64,000 bases of DNA from Prunus persica (lineage: Eukaryota > Streptophyta > Magnoliopsida > Rosales > Rosaceae), in the NCBI RefSeq assembly GCF_000346465.2, contig NC_034009.1, forward strand, positions 19,859,606 to 19,923,605. Direction: 5' to 3'. The notes under the pieces were generated by a model. That model did not search any database. It was given only the letters and a program-made list of their open reading frames with translations, and had not been told where the DNA came from. Within the stretch, counting starts at the first letter, position 1. Each line of letters begins with the position of its first letter. Shown here piece by piece: positions 45,150 through 58,770 of this stretch. The position numbers were made by a program, and so were the translations under genes.

Positions 45150-46014
45150 TTCAATTTGGGAACCCACTAAATTGAAATTAATTTTGTTTGGAGTTTTCTG
45201 TTTGTTTTCCCCAAGATTGGTCGGTTGCTCCAAATTGGTAATTGTGTTTGTGTTTTCTGTTCTTCTCATAAGATGCACTAAACCAAACTGCTTTATGTGC
45301 TTGATAATTCATAATACATATCTATTTATGTCGTTTTGTTTTGCTCCTTAATAACATAAATTTGAACTCTTAAATCTTCTAAATCTCTACAATTAGTTCG
45401 ATTGTTTCATGTCTATCCAGTCTCTCAAGCTGTGTTTATTGGAATATTTTGCCATCCTCTATGAAACGAGATGATAAGAAATGGTGTCAAGATGATTACA
45501 TGATATAAGAGCTTCAATTGCCGCTCATTCTATTACTAGTGAAAATAGAACAGCAAGACAGAAAAATGGACTAGAATGTTTTGGGTTATAGGAATGAATA
45601 ATAGTCATTCAATTTTCTCTCTATAGTCATAGCTTCTAATTATTGTCTTGCTTGAGAGGTTGATACCACCTTTTTTTTTCTTCTTATTTTTGATGATTGT
45701 ATAGAAATGGATATCTACATGTATTCATGACATGTGCATATGTAGTTATTTATGTACAAAATTTATGAAGATAGAAGTTTGTGACATACAAATTAGCACG
45801 TAGCATGAGAATAAAACATGTGTGAACTTAGACCCAAATGGATGTAAATAATTATGCAGATGGGCTACTTGAACTCGAACCCATTTTTTGGGACATGGCT
45901 GGCCTAGCCCAGTAATATGGAAGGCTTAGCTCAGGCCCGTTGTTTAACTATTGGGTTAGCTCGGGCCCTATGGACAGGCTTAGCGAGGCATTGATTTGTA
46001 GCGTCATTCTATGA
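45150..46014. other. Intergenic, no gene seen
   Basis: AT-rich DNA. Around 45850-45980 a stretch with repeated GGCTTAGC and GCCC motifs resembles old repeat sequence, not assigned. Confidence 0.4.
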
Positions 46015-46016
46015 TA

Positions 46017-46158
46017 AGGGTGTCATATATGGACCATAGATGTGGACCTTCATATTAGCCACATGATTAATCTGAATAGTAACTTCACTTAAGTTTATTG
46101 AAATGATCATGTGTGACAAATACGAAGGTCCACATGAGGGGTCCATATATGGCACCCT
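46017..46158. mobile_element. Small MITE, 142 bp, TSD TA
   Basis: The ends AGGGTGTCATATATGGACC and GGTCCATATATGGCACCCT are inverted copies flanked by TA (46015-46016, 46159-46160). A TA duplication fits the Tc1/mariner (Stowaway) class. Confidence 0.8.
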
Positions 46159-46355
46159 TACTATAAAATTTTGCTTCATTTGTAACCCCTTGGGTAGCCT
46201 CACCTATATTTATTAATTCTTTTTATGAATTCTTTTGTTAAAAACACAAAAAGTAAATAAAAAGACATGTGATGCACACATATTAACTTTGAGTACGACT
46301 TGTGCGCACACATATTAATGTTAAGAACCACAAATGAAAAAAATAAAAACATAAG

Positions 46356-46592
46356 CTTGTTTGGTATTCAACTTGAATTCAACTTTTTAAACTCAAAAAT
46401 AGACTTTGAATCCAAAACAAAGAAAACATGTTTGGTAGTCATATTTTTAGAAACTCAAACTCAAGAACAACTAAATAACACCATATTATTAAGAACAAAA
46501 AATATCTGTTTTTTCAATTTTTTTTCTAACGACTCACAAGTTCTCAAATTTTTAAGATTTGAAAACAGTTTTCAAGTTGCATACCAAACAAG
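46356..46592. repeat. MITE-like inverted repeat, about 237 bp
   Basis: CTTGTTTGGTATTCAACTTG at the left and CAAGTTGCATACCAAACAAG at the right are inverted copies with one mismatch. The interior is A-rich and non-coding. No clear TSD. Confidence 0.65.
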
Positions 46593-46870
46593 TTTTTGAA
46601 TCTTAAAAATAGATTTAAGAACTTCTTGTTTTTAAGAAAAATCAAAGTTTTTGAATTCTCTATTTCAATAGGATAGTAAACGCCCCCTAAAAAACGAAAC
46701 CTATAGTTTTGTGAATCTCATGACTTTTTTTTTTTTTGGGTTTTGTTTGGCTTTTTATTATTATTTATATTTATATTTTTAAAATTATTTATATGGTGAC
46801 TGGTCAGAGCTGAGACTAAAGGACTAGCAAGCACAGAGAAGAAGAGAAGAATGGTCATTGTAGAGCAACC

Positions 46871-49800
46871 ATGAAGAACAACAGCAGCCAAAGCTACAAC
46901 AGTGAAGAAAACAACTCCAAGAAAGAAAGTGCTTTCTCAACCCTGGATTCAAGATTCAACCAAACCCTCCGAAATGTTCAAGGGTACCAATCCCTGTTCC
47001 CAACAGTTTCTCTTTTTTATTTTCATTTTAAATTTATAGTTTGTTTTCTCCTAATTTATGATTTTCCTCAGATTTGAAAACCCATTGAGCAAAAGCTTCT
47101 ATCTTATACATAACTATTAGACTTTCATAATTCGACTGTTTATCTCACACTCGTAAAATATAGCTTATTTCTCTCCAATTCTACAAGGTGATTGAGAAAA
47201 TGACTACGGGTTTTGGTGATTTCGATTTATTATGTAAATCAGTAGAAAAAATTCTGTGATTTGTGAGATTACTGTGCTTAAATTGAATTATTCATTAATA
47301 CTCTGTTCTGTTTGGTTGATGAGAAAATGGGGACAACAGATGCAATCAGACTATATTAATTTAATTGGTAATTCGCAGTTTGATCCTGCTTATTGTGCTT
47401 AGTTTTCTTGTTTACCCATTGTATAGGCGTAACCTTAAATTGATGTCATGTAGCTGAAAATTGGTGACAGTAAATTCGATTATTTCTGGGTTTATTTTCC
47501 TGACTAAGAAGTACGTACTTGGGTGTCTCAGATTTACTCATTTGTGCCATTTATTATATTTAGTTTTAGAACTATGGTTCAGTTCTTCAGTAATTTTTGC
47601 ATTTATTTTGTCCCAGTCCTGCACTTTCCATGAGCTCTGGATTTAGATTTTAGGTACATTTGGTATAATGTTCTGTCTGATATCTGCAGTATCAGTGGTT
47701 ATAGAAGTTCGCATGAATCCTTAATGTGTGTCAAAATTTCTCATAAAACTTTTGGTTATTATTAGTTTGTGTCACAAAGTGAAGCAACCCAGAGCTCTTT
47801 TGATAGCATATCAGGAAGTCTTGTGGTTCTGTTGTGTGCTTCAGTTACTAAATGTCCTTCTGGACAAAACAAATGTGATGTATTGTCCTAAAATTTGCTA
47901 AATATCTAATTTTTTATGTCTGTCTTGGTTTATTTGTCATGCTTTCTAGGTTGCTCAAAGGGCGTAGTATTCCTGGTAAAGTGTTACTGAGTAGATCAGA
48001 CCCACTAGATCAGTCAAACATACAAGAGCACTCTCCAAATTATGAAAGGAGCTTCTCATACAATGATGCTGAAACAAGTGATCGCATGTCCAAGGACCTA
48101 GAGGTTTATTTTGATATATCTTTTCTGTAATAAATTTCCATATCATAGTATTTGCTATAAAGTATTAACTGAGAATGTAACAGCTTGGTTTTTACTTCTA
48201 ACACAGGAAGAAGTGCAGAACCCGAACAAGCCAAGCAATAATGCAAATTCAAATGGCCTAAATTCATCAACCTCAAATATTGAGAATACTTCCAAAGAAG
48301 CACAAAAATCCACCATGGGTGCTAGAGCTACTGATTCTGCAAGAATTATAAAGTTCACAAAGGTCCTTTCAGGGACAACAGTCATACTGGGTATAATGAC
48401 TAAGTCATTACTCTTTCCCCTTTCTTTTCTCCCTTCAATTTGATGAAATTATAGTTATACCAGCAGGGTCGTGCTTGTAACTGTTAGAATATGTTCTGGG
48501 TCTTGTTTCTTGCTTAGGAGCTTTACATTTTTGTATAACCCAATCTTCATGATCACTGGCCAACCTCATCATGTGATCTAAATTTGCACACTTGTTATTG
48601 TTACTCTTTTGATATATCTATTACCTCCACAAATTTTGTTTGTTGCTAACCAAGCTCTGTATCTTTTATTTCCTTTTCCTTTTTCTTTTCAAAAATTTAA
48701 TTTTCTATGGTTTGTGTAGAGAAGTTGCGTGAGTTGGCTTGGAGTGGCATACCACCATATATGCGACCTGATGTATGGAGACTTCTTTTGGTAAGCTTGA
48801 TGCTTTGATACTTTTAAGATTAACATTGAAAGTTTTAGAATTTTAGTCATTGGATAGTATTCAACCAAAGAATTTAGCTGTCATGTTATTTCCTATTGGA
48901 CTGCTAGAAGGATTTCAAGTAGGGTGGGCATTACATGAAAATTATCCACTTTGTATGGCTTGCATATAGTATAATAGGCTCGCAAAGGCATGTCCTTGTA
49001 AAGCTCCACAAAAGTGAAGAATCCCAAAAAAGCCATTGGTTTTGTGCAAACCTTGTGAGAGGGAGCATTATGGACATAGAAGGTGCAAGGTTCTCCTTAT
49101 GGTCCACTAGGTTTAGTTTACTTTGTATTGCCTTCTGTAGTTCTGTGGTTTTGTTTATTGCAACCATCCATGCCTGCAGCTAGGTCAGAGTTGTCAAGTG
49201 CACCCTGGGTGTCCATTGTTCCGCCCATGCTTTGAACTTGAGGTTTTATGCATCTGTTTTTTTTCTTCACTTTTTCTAGAAACCTTTTATTTATTTATTT
49301 TTTCCGTTTATTAATATATTTTTTTGTTTTATTCTTTTTGGTAATTGAAATGGAAGTTCTAGAGAACTTGTTCAAGATAGTATCATTTCCTATAAAAGGA
49401 GTTTATTTTTATCAGCCATTTTAATGACCTGGGATTTTTTTTCATCTGGTAAACATTGTTGCTTGTTTGAAATTAAACATGAACTGACAACAGGGATATG
49501 CACCACCTAATTCAGATAGAAGGGGGGGAGTTCTGAAAAGGAAGCGCCTTGAGTATCTTGACTGTGTTTCCCAGTATTATGACATTCCAGATACTGAGCG
49601 TTCAGATGATGAGATAAACATGCTTCGCCAGGTGTTTTAAATTTTACCCACACTGCCTACCTGCTTAGTGTAATTCGTGCTTCGTGGCTTTGACAATTGC
49701 TTCTTTATCCTTATTAGATTGCTGTCGATTGCCCTAGAACTGTGCCAGATGTATCTTTTTTTCAGCAAGCTCAAGTCCAGAAATCCTTGGAACGCATCCT

Positions 49801-52800
49801 TTACACATGGTTAAAATACTATACATGTCCTTGTTTATTCCGTATGTGTTCATGTCAGGAAGAGAGAAATATTGCATTAATGTGGAATTTTTTTTTTTTG
49901 TTAACCTAACAGGACTTGCCAACAACAACCCCTGCCCCCCCAAAATAAAATAAAATGTCTTGATAGTTCTCCAACAGATTTACCAGTTTTGATATGTTTG
50001 ACCTTTGTCTTTTATGTTTTTGTCCAATTGTCCTAGTGGTTGTGTTCATCCAAAGGCCTTTGGTTCATTAAACACTTGGGTAATTATGTTGCAATGTATT
50101 CTCTACACTATATTTTTGCGGCTTGATTGTATTGACACTGTACGTTTAGAGAGCTGGGAAACATGGGGCCTGATTCTCAACATGTCAGTTAACTGAACAT
50201 ATATGTACATACATCTGCACTACTATCGAATATTATGATCAGGACATTTTAAGGTTCTAGTTTTATTCCATCAGTTTTGGATGGTAAGTGTTTTCCTTAG
50301 ATGTGGACCATAAGTTGACAGAGTGAGTCATAATGTTTACTTATCAAAGTGACAAGATTATGCCAATACTTATTATGCTAGAATGACTAGTTGGTTGAGC
50401 AGAAATCGGGTTCCAGTAATTTAGCTTTTAAAAATTTGATTGAGATATGGAGCATGGTTTCAAGATGCCACTATTTTGAGTTATTTTTTCTCAATTTATG
50501 TAGTTCTTATGATTATTAGGATGTTTTTTCAAGTTGCTTTTCCTAATGTCTTTCAGGGCCATTAGACATCCTGCGAGTGGATATGTTCAGGGAATAAATG
50601 ACCTTGTTACTCCCTTTCTAGTCGTTTTCTTATCAGAATACTTAGAAGGGAGTGTGGATAGTTGGTCAATCTCTGATCTGTCTCCTGATAAAATATCTAT
50701 CATAGAGGCTGATTGCTATTGGTGCCTATCAAAATTACTTGATGGTATGCAAGACCATTACACATTTGCCCAGCCAGGAATCCAGAGGCTTGTGTTTAAG
50801 CTAAAGGAAGTGGTCAGGCGGATTGATGGTAACCCCCATTTCTCTGTTTTTAGTTTCTCTTTCTTGCACCTTTTTTTCTACATGAACTGATACTTAAATT
50901 TTGTATGGACTTACAAGATGCATTTTCATTAATTTTGCTGAATATTTCTCTAAATTATTTGTAGAATTAAATATTTTCCTCTGTCATAGTTTTCAATATG
51001 GAAGTCTCATTGCTTTTCTTTATGCATATTAGGACTTACGAATAACCAGTGGCGAATGAGGGAGCCAAGGCAAAAGGCTCCAATTCCTGTAGGGTAGTTG
51101 AGAAAGAGTTGGTTGTGTTGCTGGGGCGTAGGTTATGTTGTCAATAGAGAGTAATTAAAGGGTGGTAGAGTGGTCTAGAGATGGGTATGGCAGGCATGAC
51201 TTCACATATGTAGGATTCTGGCTAAAGAGTGGAGCATTCTGAACATATAGGAATTCATGAAAGGAAATTCAGTACTTGTGTTAAATCCGCAAACATTATA
51301 CTAAAATGTATGCTTCTATATTATTATTTATTTTGAAAACTGTACCTATTTTATAGCGGATAAACAATAGAATTACGGAATAGTGACCATAACAAACTTC
51401 ACGGAAACAACAAAACAAAGTTACAAGAACTATGTATTGTTAAAACAGACCCAACCAAAACATGAACATCTGATGCTTGCCAATTTAACCAAAGATAAGC
51501 CCCTAATTTCTGTGGAAACAGATGCCAAAAGAGAGCTAATATAGAACTCTCCTTTGGGCCTATATGCCAGCGAAAGGGCTAGAACTTCAAAAATCATTTT
51601 GCTTCTCTGCAGCCAAAATACCCAGAACACAGTGAGGACCATGCAACCCTACATAACTTTGGCTTTCTTCAACCTTTCTGCCACTTTATCCTTCTTGCAA
51701 AGAAGAGAAAGAATGTATCTTGGAATAACCCAGCTTACTCATTTCCCTAAACAGTTTCAGTGAAAGACACAAAGCCCACAGGATACTTTAAGAAAATTGA
51801 TCCACAGTCCTTTAAACACATTATTCACCATTGAGGGTAGAGGCATGCATCAGGCTAAATTTGGGGTTGGCTATTATATGTTATAAAGATTTTGAGGTAA
51901 TTTCTTTGCATTTACTGTTTTTCCAATTCTCCACCTGATGCAATAAAATTTTGGTACACATTTTTATTGTAGCAAGGAGGATTCTTTAATCGGTAAATGT
52001 GAATTCTTGAAAGTATATTTCTAGGGATGTTTCTTATTTAGAAGAGAAACCTGTCGAAGTTTTACAATTATCCTTCATGTGTATACTTACGATTTATTCT
52101 TACTGTACTAGAACCGGTATCTACACACATGGAGGAGCAAGGGCTAGAATTTCTTCAATTTGCTTTCCGCTGGTTCAACTGTCTTTTAATACGTGAGGTG
52201 TGATCCTAAAGATCTTTTCTGCATACATTTCTGTAGATTTCCCTGTTTTAACGATATTCATATATTATGGACAATGTCACCCTAAGGTTATTGGGTAGCT
52301 AAGAATGTTTCTAAGTGAAATTTGGTCACAACGTTGTGGTTTTGTCATTTATTGCAAAGCTAATGGCAATTTTTTCTTTATCCTGCTCAGATTCCTTTCC
52401 ATCTTATTACTCGCCTATGGGATACTTATCTTGCTGAAGGAGATGCATTGCCAGACTTCCTTGTGTATATATTTGCCAGTTTTCTTTTAACGGTAAGATA
52501 GAAATTCTTGCCTTTGAAAGGATATAATTTCCTTGGTTACATGTTTGGATGTATTAGCTGTGGTAAGAATATGCATCTGTTGATTTATTTGTGCATTAAC
52601 AATGTGTTTTCTTTGCCTTCGGTAAACTATGGGGGGTCTAAGCTAATTAATATGTTTGACATACCTTTCTCAGCTTTGGTTATGGAAGAAATCTATTATA
52701 ATGCTTTGACACCTTATAGATTGTTTTAAAGATTTTTCTGAATAACATTCATGGCATCCAACTTATTCAAAACTGAAGAAATATACTGTGCACTACTTTC

Positions 52801-53483
52801 CATTAACAGAAATAGTGGGTGCATTCTTGTTTATCATTGAAGTGACCATTTTGGTGCTCTTCTTTCTTTTTCTTTTTCCTTTTTCAAGTTTCTTTCATGT
52901 CTTAGAATCTGGGAATGGTTATGTGTGGAACAAAAACGTCAGGCCCCACAAACTACCAATTTCCTGCAATACCATGCATGATGTTTTTAATGTTGACTGG
53001 GAGGCTCAGGGAAAGGTCGCCTTTTATTGGCTTTTCTGCTAATTTTCCTGGCCCATGTTTGCCTTCTCTCCAGATTGTTTCTGCACGTATATACTATGCT
53101 TATTCGGTGGGTGCAACAACTTATTTATTTCTTTACTACGTTTGTTGTGCTTGGGTTAATTTGACTGCAGAGAATCTGAATGGCTGTATTCTCTGGCTCT
53201 GTGTATTATGCATGAGGAATGACTGCCTTTCTGTTATTGCGTGGTCAGCTGAAATTGCTTGTTTTTTCTTTTTGGTTGAAGTGGATGTCAATAACTTAAA
53301 AAGCACTATTATTTGATTCAGTGGTCGGATAAGCTTCAGAAGCTTGATTTCCAAGAGTTGGTTATGTTTCTTCAACACCTTCCAACTAATAACTGGACTC
53401 ACCAAGAGCTAGAGATGGTGCTTTCAAGAGCTTTCATGTGGCACAGTATGTTCAATAGCTCTCCTAGCCATTTAGCCAACTAA
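46871..53483 (+). CDS. TBC-domain Rab GTPase-activating protein, Gyp1/TBC1D22-like
   Basis: Ten exons with GT/AG borders: 46871-46983, 47950-48103, 48207-48390, 48720-48790, 49494-49631, 49718-49809, 50557-50828, 52112-52197, 52391-52492, 53322-53483; all phases agree and give 457 residues. Residues 1-120 are polar and low complexity (NNSSQSYNSEENNSKKES, SNNANSNGLNSS). The TBC domain runs from about 150 (ELAWSGIPPYMRPDVWRLLLG) to 430. Both catalytic fingers are present: the arginine R227 in IAVDCPRT (IxxDxxR) and the glutamine Q262 in GYVQGIND (YxQG). The later ALPDFLVYIFASFLL block also fits Gyp1. Yeast Gyp1 acts on Ypt1/Rab1 at the Golgi; the plant homologue probably regulates a Golgi or endosomal Rab, which is inference. 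The gene looks intact and host-like, convergent with the THA8-like gene. Confidence 0.93.
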
Positions 53484-54554
53484 AAGGAATTTGTAATATC
53501 TATTAGCGGCTTTGTAATTTGTTTGTTTGCTTGTTTTTTTCTTCTTCATTTTGTTGTCCCTTTTTCTGATCTTAATTTGGTTTTATTACAATGGTTTCTG
53601 TTATGGTGGAGGGCCTTGCCCATATAGTATCAGGTGTCTGTAATATTTGCATTTTCAAGCATTTCGTTGTAGAATTTGGCTTTGATCAGTGGAGGAAAAA
53701 GAAAAATGATGTATTATTATGTACTCTTCTTTCTTTGAATGGAGCTGATGGAATTTGTGACCCAATGCTTTCTATAAATGTTAATAAACTGCCTGCAAAT
53801 CCTGATACAATCCCTTGTGCACCCTGCACACTGGTGGCTGGGTTTGCTTTTTTCTCCGCATAGACCTGTGAGACTCAAAATCTAAAGGGCTTAAGAGCAC
53901 TCCCTTCGTAATTCCTTCTTGAAATTTTAAAAATACAATTACAGATCCATTAAAAAGAAAGAGAGGGAGAAGAAGAAAAAGGAATACAAAAAATAATAAA
54001 ATAAAAACCTCCTCTTGCCTATAACCTCAGATTCCATATAACAAACAAAACTTAATTTGCTGATTACCAGTTATGTTCAGTCAATTTGTCACTGAATGGG
54101 AGGGAGAGGAAGGTGAGGAAAGGCATGCAATATTGCCATATATGATACATCCAAATTGTCTTCGTTTGCTCTACTTGGATGACAAGCATGCAATATTTTC
54201 ATAATCCGAATTTATTGCACAACCATATGTAGTGAACAAGATATATAATCACAAAATTGTTCTGCTAGGAGGTTGTACTCTATAGATCTTAAATCAATTT
54301 TCCCTAATACGAACGCAATAGCCCGAAAAAGGCTTCTGAACATGCTGCCTTATGATAAATTACAAAAAACAATTTGTTAAACCATTTTCTCTAGTTCCTC
54401 ACATGAGCATTACTAAGGTCAGTGGTCCACAATGCATCAACGACTAGGAATTCGTCCACACGCAGGCGAGCAAGCGACTGACCTACCATCTTTCTGTACT
54501 GGTAATACCACTGTCAACAGACCCGATATTTGCAGTCCCAAGAGCGGGAAATTA
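53484..54554. other. Spacer between convergent genes
   Basis: Contains the 3' untranslated regions of the Rab-GAP gene and of the THA8-like gene. Purine-rich sequence near 53950-54000. No further gene is supported. Confidence 0.5.
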
Positions 54555-57500
54555 TCAAACAAGATTGAACGATCTCGTCCTCTGCAGTAATAAATTAATA
54601 ATAAATGGAGCAGTCAGATACTTAAAATGTAAAATTCTAAATAGATGGATGAACTAAATTTCATAGGAAATGCATTTAAAGTGTCATATGCTCCTTAAAT
54701 ATTTCCACATTTTTCATACTAAAATGAACAATATGTAAGAAGCACAAATTTATCCAGTTAAAGCTAGATTCTACTGGGACTCTATTTGAAGAATTTTTCC
54801 AATGGTCATGGATTTACACACTGATCAGAAGTACGTCTCCTATAAAGAGAAAACATAAAACTACTTGTATCATTGATAGATACGTTTCTAATGATAGGCA
54901 GCCAAATATAAGATTAACAACTTCCAATGAAGTTTAAAATTGCTCACATTCCACTTTGAAAAATGCTAAGAGATGGCCTTACCCTACTTTTAACCAACAT
55001 GACATCCACAACAACTAGTTTCCCTAACATAGATCACATGAGTGAGGAAATCAAGTACCCTTTGTTTATTTTATCTCCTTTTATAACATGCTTGTACTAG
55101 GATTTCTTTAGAACCAAGGAATCAAAATTCTTTGCAAGGAACTAGAGTGACTTTATACATTGGATACATTGATACTAGAAGCCAGGAATATAATGTTATT
55201 GCAGTATATAGCCTACTTCATCTGTGATGTACTCAGCCTCTGTGCGTCCCAAGATTTACAATTGAAATGGTAATAGAAAGTGATTAAAAAACAACATTTA
55301 CTGCAGAACACTAAATATGAACTTGATTGGCCTCTGGCCTGCATTTCCAGATGATGAAGGCATGAAATTTTATTACTTAAGATGGAGATTACAAGAAAAT
55401 AACTATCACAAATTCACTGCAGACACCCTTAACAACAGACGATTCTATCTCATTAACCCCAAAACAACATATTCATATATTATGGACAAGGTCAGAACAT
55501 AACTATTTGAACACTTACATGTTTTCTTTCAACTTCTTCAAAGAATTTCTCAGGAGAATCTACATATTCAGCACAATATTTCTTTATGTGAGCCGCCAAT
55601 TCTTCTTCTCCAACCTTCTCAAGGTTTCTAATCAATATTGTAAACGTTAATTTATCTGGCGCACAACCTGATGCCTTCATCAACTCATATGTTTCCATTG
55701 CCTTTTCGGTCATACCCACTTGTATATAAGCTCCAATCATCTCAGTAAAAGCCCTAGTGTCATACTCTAATCCTTCTTCCTTTAATCCAGAGAAAAGCTC
55801 TTCAGCCATTTCAATCAGTTTGTTCTTTCCCAACAATAGGATCATGCTACAGTATAATGATAGATCTGGCTTATACCATACTTCCTCCCGCACAAATTTG
55901 AAGACCTAAAGCCTGATTCCAGTTCAGATAACATATAACATCTCAAGTTGAAAATAACAATATTCAACCATTATCATAGAAAACATTATAATAAAGTAGT
56001 TGACAACTTAGAGCTTGCTTTGTGACCATTTTGTTTTTAGTTTGCATTTTTTGTTAGAGATGGAGGGAAAATATATAGGAGAACGGAGAGATGAAGAAGG
56101 ATGGTGGGAGGATGTGAAAGAAATGCTTGTGAAATGGTGCGTAAGATGAAAACTGAAAACTAAAAAATGAAAAAAATATATATAAATTTAAGTTGTTTTC
56201 ATTTTCGAGTTTTTGTTTCCTACATTCTCCTTTATTTTCTCAATCCTCTCTCGCACCACCCCCTTCATGTCTCATTGCTTCATACAGTTCCCCTCTATCT
56301 CTAGCCAAAAAATGGAAACTAAAAACGAAATGATCACAAAACGAACCCTTAGTTTTACAGTTTTCATAACTGGAGTCAGAAATTCTGAAACTTACAAACT
56401 AGCCGTTACAGGATTGTTAATTGTATAGAACTACAATTTAATTACATCATGCACTTTTCAAACTAACTAAACATTCCAACCTGGTTGAATGAGCAGCCAG
56501 AATTGGCAGCAAAGGGCTTGTTTCTTATTCATGCCTCAAAAAAAACTATGTGACTGTTATAAGTTACATTAAGAAAATCTGAAGCTGTGAAAGTGGCAAA
56601 AAGCAGGAGACAAACCATTTTTCTCCTTTATTTCATCCCAAATTAAGTAGTAAAATAAGGACTTTGAATTATAATCAGAACCGTAACCAGAAAAGCATTG
56701 CGTTATTCAAATTAGAAAAAGTAAGAAAATTTCATCTTCCTTTTCCTTTCAGCATCATTTAGAAAGCACTTATGGATTAATAACTTTTGATATTCTTTAG
56801 AATATCCTAAGCAGAATGAAAAAGATACATCCTTTGACAACAAAACTATCCATCACGTAATTCAAATCCTTATGAACAGACTAATATATCCAAAGATATA
56901 CTCACAACAATCAACATTCAGTTATTCATATCTGATCACAAAACCATAGTTCATTGAACTTCAGAATAAAAAGTCATTTGCTGGTGTGAAGAAATCCATA
57001 AATTCCATATAATTGGACTTGTGGTCATAATTTTCTCAAATTTACTTTTAGTGCCGCTGAGAGCATACCCTCTCACTTATTTCCCAAACCCCAAAAGCCA
57101 AAAAGATTATCAAACCTGCTCTTGATGATTTGGTATCCTGTTTAGTCGTTTATGCACAACAATAACAATCCAAATTGTAAAGGGTAATTTTGCCAAACGT
57201 TTTCTTTTATAAAGTTTCTAAACATGGCGCAAGAGAGATGATGACCAAAGGGAAGAACCCTAACCTTGAGCGCTAATTCCACTTCATTTTGTCTCTGCAA
57301 CTCAGCCAAGGCGTCTAACAAGTCAGCTTTCAAGAGCCTGGAGAGCCTACCGCCCATAACCTGCTCGAGCTTTGATGGGTTTGATTTGGAAAGCTTTAGA
57401 GATTGAACTGCCTGAATGGCTTCAGTTGAGAGCACCCTTGACCTCCATAAAGGCTTTCTTGGTCCCCCTCTGAGGCCACAGACGATGTGGCTTGGGGTTG

Positions 57501-57597
57501 AAGAAGAAGAAGGTAACGCCAAACGATAGCGTAGGTGGGGTTCTGGGTAGTTTTTCTTGAAACCCAGTTGAGGAATATGGAATTTGATAGAACTCAT
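54555..57597 (-). CDS. THA8-like short PPR protein (At1g62350 type)
   Basis: Three exons: 57597-57265, 55905-55519 and 54581-54555, each ending on a codon boundary, giving 248 residues. The start at 57597 (MSSIKFHIPQLG) gives a Ser/Arg-rich plastid-type presequence of about 40 residues; an in-frame ATG at 57747 is less likely because the added 50 residues look like leader sequence. The mature part has the CGLRGGPRKPLWRSR block and a helix-rich body with four or five PPR-like hairpins (YKPDLSLYCSMILLLGKN, YDTRAFTEMIGAYIQVG, APDKLTFTILIRNLEK), ending SFNLV. THA8 proteins bind RNA and promote splicing of plastid group II introns; the exact intron target cannot be told. A donor GTAAGT at 55518 and acceptor TGCAG at 54582 support the tiny third exon. 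Intact, with a MITE in intron 1. Confidence 0.9.
56011..56348. mobile_element. Tourist-like MITE in intron 1 of the THA8-like gene
   Basis: TIRs GAGCTTGCTTTGTGACCAT and ATGATCACAAAACGAACCC (imperfect inverse) flanked by TTA at 56008-56010 and 56349-56351. 338 bp, non-coding, class PIF/Harbinger by its TSD. Confidence 0.78.
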
Positions 57598-57872
57598 GAG
57601 AGCTTCCGTGGAAGGTGTTGTATTCCTGTAGACTGTGGAGCGAGGTCGTTGAGGTTTAAGAAACCTTCCACCCAAACTCCAAGAGAAAAACTCGGTTGCA
57701 ACTTTGGTTTTTATATTTTTGGTTGCCACTTTGCTATCCTGGCTCATATGGGAGTTTATGTTATCACACGTGTCATAATTTATTTGGCCGGAATAATAAA
57801 ATACAAGTGTTTCTCAAACTTCCAAAGGGCAACACTAACAATCAAACCCAAGAAATTTGGTTTTTTGCCTCC

Positions 57873-57903
<31 letters not shown>

Positions 57904-58182
57904 TGCTACTCTTATCATATTTTCATATCACAATTAAAAAGTGTTGTAGGGGTTTTTTCATTCCAGTAGCTACAGATGGGGCTGAGATGCTGTAAAGAGC
58001 CAAATGTATGAAATTGCCCTCGAGTTTAAGAATCAGACCCCAAGAGTGTTTCGAAAGGGTAGCTGAGCCTTAGGAAACACCTTGGTCTTCTTTACCAATG
58101 AAACCAACAATCGCTTACAGATAAATTCTTAGCTTTGCATAAAAAGCTTGCGGCATGGGAGCTGAGTATTCATGAGTTTAGC

Positions 58183-58184
<2 letters not shown>

Positions 58185-58216
<32 letters not shown>
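58185..58216. repeat. (GA)n microsatellite
   Basis: About 32 bp of GA within the solo LTR. Confidence 0.9.
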
Positions 58217-58217
<1 letters not shown>

Positions 58218-58762
58218 ACGATTTCCTATGAGAAACAGAGGTTTTAAGGCAAGAGGGAAGGGATTCTAAAAGGATTCGTTGAAGAGAGAGAGATTGGGGA
58301 ATAACAATGGGTGTGTTGAGTAGTTTCCGGCAGCTTGACGAAAACTTTGTCAAGCTCTAAAATGATTTACTAGAGGAGAAAATGGGAGAAGATAGAGGAA
58401 TGAGGTTCAAAATTGCATAGGTTTCTGGGATGAGAGATGAAGCTTGCTCTCTGGATGTGTGTTGCTTAGGATAAAGAAGAATGAGATAAAAGGTGAGGTA
58501 CTTGGGCTTGATGTTTCCAGTAGTTAGAGAATAAGCTTGCTCGACTGCTCTGTAATGGCTTGATGGAAGAGAAAAAGGGAATCAATGGAATTACATGGCT
58601 TGAAATCGAAAGGTTCCAAGGATGAGAGGTTGATGCTTGCTTTCTCTCGATGTGGGTTTTGAGAGAGAGAGGAAGAAGATGGAAGAACAAAGCATAAAAT
58701 TAAAGGGTTCAGAGGGGATGCTTGCCATCGATCTGTTGTTTTTGCAGGGTAGAAAGTGCCCC

Positions 58763-58770
58763 CTTTTATA
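58763..58770 (-). promoter_or_regulatory. TATA box of the solo LTR
   Basis: TATAAAAG on the minus strand, about 820 bp from the U3 end. Followed by a G/C-rich step, a common LTR promoter arrangement. Confidence 0.5.

Noticed and set aside
45985..46000. GAGGCATTGATTTG as the right end of MULE-2
   Set aside because: Only a short match to the left-end phrase and in the wrong context.
57598..57747. Longer N-terminus for the THA8-like protein starting at 57747
   Set aside because: The extra 50 residues are not presequence-like and the Met at 57597 starts a typical plastid presequence.
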